From the NCBI GenBank assembly GCA_023392615.1, contig JAEVYT010000040.1:1-64000 (forward strand): 64,000 bases of DNA, given 5' to 3'. How positions within the stretch are numbered: position 1 is the stretch's first letter; each line of letters starts with the position of its first letter. The notes beneath the pieces were generated by a model. That model worked only from the letters and a program-made list of their open reading frames with translations, was not told where the DNA came from and made no database searches. The DNA comes from Bacillota bacterium. Lineage in GTDB: Bacteria; Bacillota; Clostridia; Lachnospirales; Lachnospiraceae. Positions 1 through 7,370 of this stretch are shown piece by piece. A program made the position numbers and the translations under genes.

Positions 1-115
1 TATCCCATAGCATAAGCTAGTAAGACCCCTGGAAGACTACCAGGTAGATAGGACAAAGGTGGAAGTGCGGTAACGTATGTAGCTGATTGTTACTAATAGG
101 TCGAGGGCTTGACCT
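1..115 (+). rRNA. 23S ribosomal RNA, 3' end (partial)
   Basis: The first ~115 bases carry the conserved 3' end of bacterial 23S rRNA, including the GTACTAATAGGTCGAGGGCTT-like stretch near 88-113 in its clostridial form. The gene begins outside the window. The exact mature end is estimated by analogy with other 23S genes. No 5S rRNA follows; the next gene is tRNA-Asn. Confidence 0.93.
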
Positions 116-226
116 AAAAAGGTTTAACAGTAAAACGAACAAAATGTTCGTAAATGGATGACATTTTCATGTGTAGATTTAATGTTTAAAGAGTATAATA
201 CAAATGAAACATTGTTTGTAATATAT

Positions 227-298
227 TCCTCGATAGCTCAATGGTAGAGCACACGGCTGTTAACCGTGGGGTTGTAGGTTCGAGTCCTACTCGGGGAG
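227..298 (+). tRNA. tRNA-Asn(GTT)
   Basis: A full cloverleaf is visible: a seven-base-pair acceptor with one G-T pair, anticodon loop CTGTTAA with GTT, and a T-loop TTCGAGT. Discriminator is G298. The CCA end is not encoded. It is the first gene after the 23S rRNA and may be co-transcribed with the rrn operon. Confidence 0.97.
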
Positions 299-335
299 TT
301 AACTTCGAAAGAAGTGAAAAATGTTTAAAAAATGG

Positions 336-364
336 TTGACATAATGTATTATATTTGATATAAT
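336..364 (+). promoter_or_regulatory. Consensus sigma-A promoter for the tRNA cluster
   Basis: TTGACA at 336-341 and TATAAT at 359-364 are separated by exactly 17 bp, a perfect consensus promoter. It lies between tRNA-Asn and tRNA-Glu, so genes from tRNA-Glu onward can be transcribed independently of the rrn operon. Confidence 0.9.
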
Positions 365-373
365 TACAAATGC

Positions 374-445
374 GGCTCCATGGTCAAGCGGTTAAGACAC
401 CGCCCTTTCACGGCGGTAACAGGGGTTCGAATCCCCTTGGAGTCA
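374..445 (+). tRNA. tRNA-Glu(TTC)
   Basis: Acceptor GGCTCCA pairs with TGGAGTC. The anticodon stem CCGCC/GGCGG encloses loop CTTTCAC with anticodon TTC. Discriminator A445. CCA is not encoded. It begins about 10 bp after the -10 box of the perfect promoter at 336-364. Confidence 0.97.
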
Positions 446-483
446 TTAAGCAGCAAAAGAATAAACCTTATTTGCCGGTATAC

Positions 484-551
484 CGATGTAATACATTGGC
501 AGAACAGTTGAGAATTCAACTGGTTATCGGTTCAAGTCCAGGGAACATCGT
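484..551 (+). pseudogene. tRNA-like remnant (degenerate tRNA)
   Basis: The segment has a six-base acceptor-like pairing CGATGT/ACATCG, a D-arm-like GGCAGAAC, a perfect anticodon-type stem AGTTG/CAACT with a six-base loop, and a T-loop-like GGTTCAAGTCC. The T-stem does not pair properly and the loop is one base short. It lies between intact tRNA-Glu and tRNA(CAT). It looks like a decayed tRNA or a tRNA mimic rather than a functional tRNA. Confidence 0.45.
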
Positions 552-564
552 TCTTAGATATATT

Positions 565-638
565 GGACCTTTAGCTCAGTTGGTTAGAGCAACCGGCTCA
601 TAACCGGTCGGTCCGGGGTTCAAGTCCCTGAAGGTCCA
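565..638 (+). tRNA. tRNA(CAT), Ile2 or elongator Met
   Basis: Acceptor GGACCTT/AAGGTCC is perfect and the anticodon loop is CTCATAA with CAT. The 5' half closely resembles the B. subtilis minor isoleucine tRNA whose C34 is modified to lysidine, as I remember it. An elongator methionine tRNA cannot be excluded by eye. CCA is not encoded. Confidence 0.9.
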
Positions 639-653
639 CTTACATAATATTAT

Positions 654-727
654 GGCCCAGTGGCTCAGTTGGTTAGAGCGCCGCCCTGTCACGGCGGAGG
701 TCGAGGGTTCGAGTCCCTTCTGGGTCG
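654..727 (+). tRNA. tRNA-Asp(GTC)
   Basis: Acceptor GGCCCAG/CTGGGTC, anticodon loop CTGTCAC with GTC, T-loop TTCGAGT and discriminator G727 form a standard cloverleaf. CCA is not encoded. It is 15 bp downstream of the CAT tRNA. Confidence 0.97.
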
Positions 728-833
728 TCAAGTTTCAATTTAAGAAGCTTGTGAATTTAATATTAAAAACTGCTTGAATGATTTATAGTTATATGTTAAT
801 ATGTTTTAGCAGTAAGCAACATAATTATCCCAT

Positions 834-906
834 GGGATCTTAGCTCAGCTGGGAGAGCATCTGCCTTACAAGCAGAGGGTCATAGGTTCGAGCCCTATAG
901 GTCCCA
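834..906 (+). tRNA. tRNA-Val(TAC)
   Basis: Acceptor GGGATCT/AGGTCCC (one wobble), anticodon stem TCTGC/GCAGA and loop CTTACAA with TAC identify valine. Discriminator A906. CCA is not encoded. A ~105-bp spacer separates it from tRNA-Asp. Confidence 0.97.
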
Positions 907-911
907 TTTGT

Positions 912-997
912 GCCGGCGTGGCGGAACTGGCAGACGCACAGGACTTAAAATCCTGCGGGACTAATCTCCCGTACCGGTTCGATTCCGGTCGCCGGCA
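912..997 (+). tRNA. tRNA-Leu(TAA)
   Basis: A class II tRNA with long variable arm. The acceptor is GCCGGCG/CGCCGGC, anticodon stem CAGGA/TCCTG and loop CTTAAAA with TAA. Discriminator A997. It starts only 5 bp after tRNA-Val. Confidence 0.97.
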
Positions 998-1053
998 TTA
1001 TTCTTCTTAGAAGAGTAATGCTGTTTTTATTTCAAATGGCAACAAATTAATAT

Positions 1054-1127
1054 GTGTGTTTAGCTCAGCTGGATAGAGCGTCTGGCTACGGACCAGAAGG
1101 TCGGGAGTTCGAATCTTCTAACACACA
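1054..1127 (+). tRNA. tRNA-Arg(ACG)
   Basis: Acceptor GTGTGTT/AACACAC, anticodon stem TCTGG/CCAGA and loop CTACGGA with ACG give arginine (A34 is normally deaminated to inosine). It is the last tRNA of the first cluster and is followed directly by a terminator hairpin. Confidence 0.96.
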
Positions 1128-1132
1128 GAACG

Positions 1133-1172
1133 AAAAGCATCGTATAGAAGACTATATGATGCTTTTTCTTGT
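1133..1172 (+). terminator. Terminator of tRNA cluster 1
   Basis: A 15-bp stem (1133-1147 with 1152-1166, one G-T pair, loop AAGA) is followed by TTTTTCTTGTT. It ends the tRNA operon. Confidence 0.88.
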
Positions 1173-1309
1173 TGTATGATAACTACTGATTGTGTTAATG
1201 ATATAGTATAATCCTTTGAATTTATAGAGATTTAATTAACTTCTAATTTAAAATTCATTTACGCAGATATAGATCTATGCTAGAATGTTCCAAAGGAGGC
1301 TACAAACGA

Positions 1310-1783
1310 ATGAATAAAAAGGAATTTTTGAGCATTTTAAGAGAATCATTGATCGGTGAAGTTGATAAAGATACCGTTGAGCAGAATATACAATATTATG
1401 ATCAATATATTAGTACTCAGACAGCAAGTGAAAAAGATGTAATTAAGGCTTTAGGAGATCCGAGACTTATAGCGAAAACGATAATTGAGTCGAGTAGGAT
1501 TGCAAAACAAAAAGGTGTGTATTCAGGTCATCAGACACGTTCTTCTGATTATTATGAGAGAGAAGATGAATATACGAATAATAATGGTAATGATCAAAAA
1601 TCGAACATATTTCAATTATTTAATATAAAATGGTATCATAAAGTAATATTAATATTGATTGTTGTGTTATCCATCTTGTTTATAGCGTTTATCGGTAGAA
1701 TTATCTTTAACTTTTTATTTGTTTTTGCAGTGCCGATAATTCTGTTGATGTTGGTGTATTCAATGTTTCGAAAACGATTTTAG
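1310..1783 (+). CDS. DUF1700/HAAS-type membrane protein
   Basis: 157 residues from the ATG at 1310, which sits 9 bases after a strong AAAGGAGG; an in-frame ATG 33 bases upstream lacks a site. Residues 1-62 resemble the HAAS (DUF1700) helical domain, with the usual pattern of a short N-terminal helix, E..I.YYD and a G(D/N)P turn. Residues 63-104 are a polar linker. Two hydrophobic segments follow at about 110-130 and 131-152, ending in a basic RKRF tail. HAAS proteins often sit beside a PadR regulator and a DUF4097 protein; neither is next to this copy, so its job is unclear. A terminator follows, so it looks monocistronic. Confidence 0.8.
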   Translation: MNKKEFLSILRESLIGEVDKDTVEQNIQYYDQYISTQTASEKDVIKALGDPRLIAKTIIESSRIAKQKGVYSGHQTRSSDYYEREDEYTNNNGNDQKSNIFQLFNIKWYHKVILILIVVLSILFIAFIGRIIFNFLFVFAVPIILLMLVYSMFRKRF

Positions 1784-1805
1784 TGTGACTTTATATTAAT
1801 AGAAA

Positions 1806-1842
1806 CGAAAAGACCACTTGGGGGAGCCAGGTGGTCTTTTCG
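1806..1842 (+). terminator. Terminator after the HAAS gene
   Basis: CGAAAAGACCACTTGG pairs with CCAGGTGGTCTTTTCG (16 bp, one wobble). The run of T lies inside the 3' arm. It can act in both directions. Confidence 0.8.
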
Positions 1843-1860
1843 ATGAGGGGAGTATAAATA

Positions 1861-1909
1861 ATTAATAAGGGGTTATAATGTGCTAGGGTTACCCCTAGCA
1901 CTTGTTAAT
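1861..1909. repeat. Nested inverted repeat
   Basis: An outer pairing ATTAATAAG/CTTGTTAAT (one wobble) encloses a perfect inner stem GTGCTAGGG/CCCTAGCAC. It follows a terminator and precedes a gene start by 180 bases. It may be a second terminator, an operator or a small RNA hairpin. Confidence 0.6.
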
Positions 1910-2092
1910 TATAATACATAAGACAAGTATATGCAATAATTTTATTTTAATAAAATGCATAATTTGTAAAATGACAAAACTATTATATTTTACTGAATAT
2001 AGATTACTAGATTTGCATATGAATATTTCAATTTGAAATGAAGATAATAAGTACTGCAATATCAAATTTTAACTCATTTATAGGAGGTCATT

Positions 2093-2446
2093 ATGACAAA
2101 TAATAATTCTAAAAACAGCCAAACATCTAACTTAAGAGATACAACCAGCTCAAATTCAAGTAGAAATGCTTCAACAAGTGCAGCTGGATCTAGAAATTCA
2201 AGTTCTAATAGTAGTAAAAATACAACTTCAAACTATACCACAGGATCTAGCCGCAATGCTGCTTCTGATGTAAGATGTAAAGATACCACATCGAGGGACT
2301 CTTCTAGAGATATGACATCTAGAAATTCATCCAGAGATTCTTCTAGAGATATGACATCCAGAAATTCTTCTAGAAACTCTTCTAAAGATGTGAGCGGATA
2401 CAGAAACAGTTATAGTGATTTAGATGATATGGACAGTGATTATTAA
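2093..2446 (+). CDS. Ser/Asn/Arg-rich low-complexity protein, function unknown
   Basis: 117 residues from ATG 2093, preceded by TAGGAGG at the right distance. The protein is almost entirely Ser, Asn, Thr, Arg and Asp. Residues ~60-100 contain tandem copies of S-S-R-D-M-T-S-R-N. The C-terminus turns acidic and aromatic (YSDLDDMDSDY). There is no signal peptide, membrane helix or recognisable domain, and only one Cys, at about residue 62. The strong ribosome site and good terminator argue that it is a real gene. The composition is reminiscent of disordered spore-coat or nucleic-acid-binding proteins, but this is speculation. A 39-bp DNA repeat underlies the tandem residues. Confidence 0.75.
   Translation: MTNNNSKNSQTSNLRDTTSSNSSRNASTSAAGSRNSSSNSSKNTTSNYTTGSSRNAASDVRCKDTTSRDSSRDMTSRNSSRDSSRDMTSRNSSRNSSKDVSGYRNSYSDLDDMDSDY
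2302..2379 (+). repeat. 39-bp tandem repeat in the Ser-rich gene
   Basis: Two copies, beginning at 2302 and 2341, share a 27-base identical core except for one T/C change. Shorter TCTAGA/TCCAGA units continue on both sides, so the repeat is a likely site of length variation. Confidence 0.8.
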
Positions 2447-2465
2447 AATATATGAAGGTAAAGTT

Positions 2466-2499
2466 GTCCCTAGATATATGTCTGGGGACTTCTTTTTTG
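2466..2499 (+). terminator. Terminator after the Ser-rich gene
   Basis: GTCCCTAGA (2466-2474) pairs with TCTGGGGAC (2481-2489) with one wobble, followed by TTCTTTTTT. Confidence 0.85.
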
Positions 2500-2689
2500 C
2501 TGATATCTACTATTATAAAAATCTTGATGGATTAGAAGAGGCAGAATATGAATACATAAGATAAGCAAGCCTACCAATAAAGTTTATCTATCAGAACGAA
2601 ATTCATACGATTTATGAGCAAATTTGACTTATTTTGAATATGATATATTGGTTCCATTTATTTTCATCAAAGGTGGTGACAGTAAAGAT

Positions 2690-2998
2690 ATGTCTTTCGA
2701 AACAATTAAAACAGGAGATATAGCGAAATATATCGGAGCAATTAATGTAATGATTATTGATTTGAGAGATAAACACGACTATGATAAAGGACATATTCCC
2801 ACTGCTGTTAATATTCCATATGAAGAACTCGAAGATAGAAGAAAATCATTACCTCGTCATTTTCTCTTAATATTTTATTGTGATAGAGGTAATGTTAGTT
2901 TACTTGCAGCAAGAGATTTAATGAGAGATGGTTATAATATTAAGAGCCTTTATGGTGGAATGAGGGCTTATCGAGGCAAATTAGAACGGAGCAGATAA
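2690..2998 (+). CDS. Rhodanese-like domain protein
   Basis: 102 residues from ATG 2690 with AAAGGTGGTGA upstream; the longer frame to 2624 has no ribosome site. The single domain shows the rhodanese hallmarks: IIDLRDKHDYDKGHIPTAVNIPY near residues 22-43 and the active-site loop CDRGNVS with Cys64, then the typical Y.GG.RAY end. Such proteins carry sulfur as a Cys persulfide, or act as small thiol-relay modules. No signal peptide, so cytoplasmic. The stop overlaps a possible small ORF that leads into the methyltransferase gene, suggesting one transcript. Confidence 0.88.
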   Translation: MSFETIKTGDIAKYIGAINVMIIDLRDKHDYDKGHIPTAVNIPYEELEDRRKSLPRHFLLIFYCDRGNVSLLAARDLMRDGYNIKSLYGGMRAYRGKLERSR

Positions 2999-3112
2999 AT
3001 GTTCATTGACTACAGTGAAAAAGAGCTTTACAATAACAGTTGCATAACCTGCAAAAAAGTACAGGAGAAGATTCCTTTAAACACAACCGGAGGTAAAAAT
3101 GAAGCAGTATGA
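2999..3112 (+). CDS. Possible 37-residue CxxC peptide (uncertain)
   Basis: The ATG abuts the rhodanese stop (TAAATG) and has GGAG 7 bases upstream, an ideal spacing. The peptide contains SCITCKK, a CxxC motif. Its stop at 3110-3112 overlaps the start of the methyltransferase gene in another frame. It could be a coupling peptide carrying ribosomes from one gene to the next. Short length means chance remains possible. Confidence 0.35.
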   Translation: MFIDYSEKELYNNSCITCKKVQEKIPLNTTGGKNEAV

Positions 3113-4253
3113 ATATGTTTCACCATGCCATTTTGGTCTTGAGGCCGTATTAAAACGTGAACTGACTGATTTGGGATGTGAAATAACTAAAGTAGAAGAC
3201 GGCAAGGTAAGCTATACAGGGGATATAAATACAGTTGCAAGAGCAAATATATTTTTGAGAACTACAGAACGAGTATTATTAAAAGTAGCCTCTTTTAAGG
3301 CGGTAACTTTTGATGAGTTATTTGAGAAGACAAAAGTAATACCTTGGGAAGAATATATACCGCAAGACGGTAAGTTCTGGGTAGCCAAAGCAAATTCCGT
3401 AAATAGTAAGTTGTTTAGTCCGTCCGATATTCAATCAATTATGAAAAAAGCTATGGTGGAAAGATTAAAAATTAAATATAAGAAGGATTGGTTTGAAGAA
3501 ACAGGTAATTCTTATCCGCTGAGAGTTACGATATTAAAAGATGAAGTAACGATTTGCATTGATACCTCAGGGGAGTCACTTCATAGAAGAGGATATCGTA
3601 AACTGACTAGCAAAGCACCAATTACAGAGACACTAGCAGCAGCATTAATTATGTTAACTCCTTGGAACAAGGATAGATTACTGGTGGATCCTTTCTGTGG
3701 TAGTGGTACTATCCCAATTGAAGCTGCAATGATTGGGGCAAGAATTGCGCCCGGTATAAATAGAACTTTCTTGGCTGAGTCATGGATAGAGATGTTTTCA
3801 CCCTTGATATGGGAACAGGCAAGGCAGGAAGCAAGGGATAAACAACGTACTGACATTCAGATGACGATACAGGGTTACGATATAGATGGTGAAGTGATTA
3901 AGGCGGCCAGACAGAATGCAAGAATGGCAGGAGTGGATCAATATATTCATTTTCAGCAAAAACCTTTAAAAGATCTGAGTAGCCCCAAGAAATATGGTTT
4001 TATCATAACGAATCCTCCTTATGGTGAACGTTTAGAAGAAAAGAATGAACTTCCACCTTTATATAAAGAGATGGGTAAAGTATTCTCCTCTCTGGATTCC
4101 TGGTCATATTACCTAATAACAGCTTATGAAGATGCACAGAAGTATATTGGAAAGACAGCAGATAAAAATCGAAAGATATACAATGGTATGATGAAGACGT
4201 ATTTTTATCAATATATGGGTCCAAAACCGCCGAAACAAACATCCGGTTTATAA
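3099..4253 (+). CDS. THUMP-domain class I SAM-dependent RNA methyltransferase
   Basis: 384 residues from ATG 3099, with CCGGAGG at good spacing. Residues ~1-60 form the ferredoxin-like start, ~60-160 the THUMP RNA-binding domain, and ~165-380 a Rossmann methyltransferase. Motif I is DPFCGSGT (~199-206) and motif IV is NPPYGER (~305-311), the NPPY signature of N-methylation of guanine or adenine in RNA. Length and order match B. subtilis YpsC and the N-terminal half of E. coli RlmL, which makes m2G2445 in 23S rRNA. The exact target here is inferred. A strong hairpin terminator follows. Confidence 0.92.
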   Translation: MKQYEYVSPCHFGLEAVLKRELTDLGCEITKVEDGKVSYTGDINTVARANIFLRTTERVLLKVASFKAVTFDELFEKTKVIPWEEYIPQDGKFWVAKANSVNSKLFSPSDIQSIMKKAMVERLKIKYKKDWFEETGNSYPLRVTILKDEVTICIDTSGESLHRRGYRKLTSKAPITETLAAALIMLTPWNKDRLLVDPFCGSGTIPIEAAMIGARIAPGINRTFLAESWIEMFSPLIWEQARQEARDKQRTDIQMTIQGYDIDGEVIKAARQNARMAGVDQYIHFQQKPLKDLSSPKKYGFIITNPPYGERLEEKNELPPLYKEMGKVFSSLDSWSYYLITAYEDAQKYIGKTADKNRKIYNGMMKTYFYQYMGPKPPKQTSGL

Positions 4254-4278
4254 TATATCAATTTAACTTTTGTAAAAG

Positions 4279-4335
4279 AAAATGCTGTAGCATAACAAAG
4301 GAAATAATCTTTGATATGCTACAGCATTTTTTCTA
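4279..4335 (+). terminator. Bidirectional terminator between convergent genes
   Basis: AAAATGCTGTAGCATA (4279-4294) pairs with TATGCTACAGCATTTT (4315-4330), extended by CAAAG/CTTTG, with T-runs on both strands. It serves the methyltransferase (+) and the lipase-like gene (-). Confidence 0.9.
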
Positions 4336-4345
4336 TCAATTAAGT

Positions 4346-5266
4346 TTATATGGATTTTGTTATCCATGCATTAATATCAGAATATACTTCATCACGATTT
4401 AATTCGTTGAGAATCTCATGCCTGCAGTTTGGATATAATTTTGAATCAACATGATTGAACCCTAGCTCCTTCAACACATTGAGATATTTTTTTATTTCTT
4501 TGCCATAGCTGCTAACGGCATCTTTCTCACCGCTTATAATATAGAGCGGCAGATTCTTATCTGTCTTAAGAATCAGATTTGAATTCGTGGAATTGCGAAC
4601 CAGTGTTAGAAGATCCTTATAAAAGGATGTAGTACAAACGAATCCACAGTAAGGGTCATGAATATAGGCACCTACAATTGGATTGCTACGTGTAAGCCAA
4701 TCAAAAACGGTTCTGCGTGAATGAGCAGAATAATACTTGTTCCCAAACATAAGATTATTCATAAACGGTGTTAATTTTTTAGGCCCTTTCAGTAATCGAA
4801 GTAAGGAAGCGAGAATATAAGCGGGATATACCATTAAGTTTGGTGGAAACATTGTACCGGATAGAATTACGCCATTATAGCGATCATAAAGTTGTATCAC
4901 ATTGCGAGCAACTAGCGAACCCATACTATGGCCGAGTAGATAAAATTTATCACATCGATTATGTTGGTCTATGTATTTTGAAATGACTATCGCATCCTGT
5001 ACAAGTAACTCGTACCCATTCAAGGAAGCGATATATCCTAGTTCGAACAATCGTAGATCCTTACCATGGCCACGTTGATCGTAAATGAAAACGTCGTAAC
5101 CGACTGAGGTAAGATAAGTAGCAAAGTGCTTGTAACGCTTCTTGTGTTCTGCCATACCATGAAGAATCAATACGCTGGCCCTTGGTTTTTCAGGGCAAAG
5201 ATATTGTGTTAATTTTGTATTTGTTCCGTCCCCCTGCTTTACCTGGATGTGAATAACCTCACCCAT
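4346..5266 (-). CDS. Alpha/beta hydrolase, monoacylglycerol lipase/lysophospholipase type
   Basis: 306 residues; the start is preceded by AAGGAGAT on the minus strand. The fold markers are LILHGMAEH (~34-41, oxyanion region), DQRGHG (~63-68), the nucleophile elbow GHSMGS with Ser114, an acid in SGEKDAV, and a C-terminal His in NCRHEIL. This is the Hydrolase_4 (PldB-like) family that cleaves monoacylglycerols or lysophospholipids. There is no signal peptide, so it should act in the cytoplasm. Monocistronic, convergent with the methyltransferase gene. The natural substrate cannot be read from sequence. Confidence 0.88.
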   Translation of the reverse strand: MGEVIHIQVKQGDGTNTKLTQYLCPEKPRASVLILHGMAEHKKRYKHFATYLTSVGYDVFIYDQRGHGKDLRLFELGYIASLNGYELLVQDAIVISKYIDQHNRCDKFYLLGHSMGSLVARNVIQLYDRYNGVILSGTMFPPNLMVYPAYILASLLRLLKGPKKLTPFMNNLMFGNKYYSAHSRRTVFDWLTRSNPIVGAYIHDPYCGFVCTTSFYKDLLTLVRNSTNSNLILKTDKNLPLYIISGEKDAVSSYGKEIKKYLNVLKELGFNHVDSKLYPNCRHEILNELNRDEVYSDINAWITKSI

Positions 5267-5507
5267 ACTCCCTATCTCCTTTGTCTAAAAATTTATATTT
5301 GTGAAATCTATGCCAATATTATATAGATAATATTGAGAAAAATCAAGAAAGATATAGTCAAATAGTGCCAAAAAGGAAAAATATTATCTTACAAATTTTA
5401 AAATATTATTGAGAATATTGATAAATTATTATATAATTTATACAATATTATAGTATTTTGTAGAATAATGGCATTTTCCAATAAATATAAATCTATGGGG
5501 GTGTTAT

Positions 5508-6719
5508 ATGGATACGTCATTGCTAAAGAAAACAGCAATACAATGTCTCGCACTAATGACAGCAGTAATTACATTTTCGTATTCTTTAAAACAATATCAG
5601 ACAATAACGATACAAGCAAGCGGGCAGACAACACATGATATTGAAAATAATATAAATTTTGATGATCCATGGAACCAACTGAATATAAATTCAGAGATGT
5701 TAAATAATAATTTATCCGAAACACAGCCTTTAGAGATACGATATGAAAAGAATGTAAAAGAAAAGTTGGGTTACAATTATCTGGTAATTAAAAAACCAGA
5801 AGGGAAAAACCTAAGCTTAAAGTTTGATGATCTATACATAAATCAAAGTATACGCATAAGCATATCAGGAGTGTTATCAAATCAGATCACAGATGATATG
5901 ATAACACGGGTAAGGGGTAGTCAAAACTATGTGGGAAGACCAACAAAACCCTCTAAAAAAGACGTAGACTTAAAAGCTAAGAATGGTGACTTCTGTTCAG
6001 CGATTAATATAACTTCTGCACAGGATCATAATAATCTTTCTTATACGGATAATATTTTATTGAAACTTGATAAAGTTTATGCTTATATTGTTTATGAGGA
6101 TAAAGATAGTTATTATATCGATCTTCGAAAGCCATCTGAGGTATATGACAAAATACTTGTAATAGATGCAGGCCACGGAGGAAAAGATGTTGGTGCTAGC
6201 TCGAAAAACGAACAGTATTATGAAAAGAATATAAATCTAGCTGTAATAAAGGAATTAAAAGAACTTTTGGATAAAGAGAAAAACATTAAGATATATTATA
6301 CACGTACTGATGATAGTACCGTGTATCTCAGACCACGTAGTACGCTAGCAAACAATGTAGATTGTGATTATTTCATCAGTGTCCATTGCAATGCGAATGA
6401 GCAAACTTATCCAAATGGGACAGAAGTTCTTTATACAGATCATAAGTATAAAGGCGTAAAAAACATGGATTTAGCTAATTTGTTTTCTAATACGATAGCA
6501 AACAAGATCCCACTCAAAAAGCGTGGTATTGTGAAAAAGCATGAAGATGATGTTTATATTATGGACAAAGCACAGGTACCTATGATATTAATAGAAATAG
6601 GATATTTGACAAACGCTGATGATATGAATTATATAGCAAAGCAAAGTAATAGAAAGGAGATTGCGAAAGGTATTTATGACGGTATCATAAAAGCCTATAA
6701 GCAGCTTCCTGTTAAGTAA
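5508..6719 (+). CDS. N-acetylmuramoyl-L-alanine amidase (Amidase_3)
   Basis: 403 residues from ATG 5508 after GGGGGTG. A hydrophobic N-terminal segment (~7-27) acts as signal peptide or anchor. Residues ~30-210 are a region I do not recognise, possibly a wall-binding module. The catalytic domain (~213-400) shows the zinc site: IDAGHGG (His ~223), a Glu in YYEKN, SVHCNAN (His ~291), and the catalytic Glu in LIEIGYLTN. It cleaves the amide between MurNAc and the stem peptide in cell-wall turnover, separation or spore processes. It is followed by rdgB-yfcE 41 bases later. The upstream region is very A+T-rich, which hides a clear promoter. Confidence 0.92.
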   Translation: MDTSLLKKTAIQCLALMTAVITFSYSLKQYQTITIQASGQTTHDIENNINFDDPWNQLNINSEMLNNNLSETQPLEIRYEKNVKEKLGYNYLVIKKPEGKNLSLKFDDLYINQSIRISISGVLSNQITDDMITRVRGSQNYVGRPTKPSKKDVDLKAKNGDFCSAINITSAQDHNNLSYTDNILLKLDKVYAYIVYEDKDSYYIDLRKPSEVYDKILVIDAGHGGKDVGASSKNEQYYEKNINLAVIKELKELLDKEKNIKIYYTRTDDSTVYLRPRSTLANNVDCDYFISVHCNANEQTYPNGTEVLYTDHKYKGVKNMDLANLFSNTIANKIPLKKRGIVKKHEDDVYIMDKAQVPMILIEIGYLTNADDMNYIAKQSNRKEIAKGIYDGIIKAYKQLPVK

Positions 6720-6760
6720 TGTTAAATAGATAGAATAAGGATAGACAGAATGGATTGATT

Positions 6761-7354
6761 ATGAAGAAGATTATATTTGCTACCTCGAATGAAGGTAAAA
6801 TGAAAGAAATTAGGGAAATACTTAACGGTTTAGATGTTGAACTGCTTTCCATTAAGGACGCGGGTATAAATCCGGATATTGAAGAAAATGGTACAACATT
6901 TGAAGAAAATGCAATTATTAAGGCAAAAGCGGTTTTAGAATTAACCGGGGAGATTGTATTAGCAGACGATTCTGGCTTAGAGGTGGATTATATGAACAAA
7001 GAGCCAGGTGTATACTCAGCAAGATTTATGGGAGAGGACACTTCCTATGATATCAAAAATCAGTATATTATTGATCAGCTAAAAGCAGCTTCCGAAGAGG
7101 AAAGAACTGCAAGGTTTGTCTGTGTGATTGCCTGTGCGTTTCCAAGTGGTGAAGTTATTACGAAAAGAGCGACGATTGAAGGCTTTATCAATCATACCAT
7201 ATCAGGTGAGAATGGATTTGGTTACGATCCGATTTTCTATGTGCCTCAATATCAGTGTACTACTGCACAAATGGAATCTGACCAAAAGAACGAGATTAGT
7301 CATCGTGGGAAAGCATTAAGAGCTATGAAAGAAGAGCTTATTAAACATTTATAA
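6761..7354 (+). CDS. rdgB: XTP/dITP diphosphatase (RdgB/HAM1 family)
   Basis: 197 residues from ATG 6761. A TTG at 6755 is an alternative because AAGGA at ~6737 is nearer to it. The substrate motif FATSNEGK is at 6-13, with LADDSGLEVD at ~67-76, and FGYDPIF and SHRGKALRAM near the end, all hallmarks of the Ham1 family. The enzyme hydrolyses dITP, XTP and related deaminated nucleotides to monophosphates, keeping them out of DNA and RNA. It is coupled with yfcE 16 bases downstream, a pairing common in Firmicutes. Confidence 0.94.
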   Translation: MKKIIFATSNEGKMKEIREILNGLDVELLSIKDAGINPDIEENGTTFEENAIIKAKAVLELTGEIVLADDSGLEVDYMNKEPGVYSARFMGEDTSYDIKNQYIIDQLKAASEEERTARFVCVIACAFPSGEVITKRATIEGFINHTISGENGFGYDPIFYVPQYQCTTAQMESDQKNEISHRGKALRAMKEELIKHL

Positions 7355-7370
7355 GAAATGGAAGAGTGGC

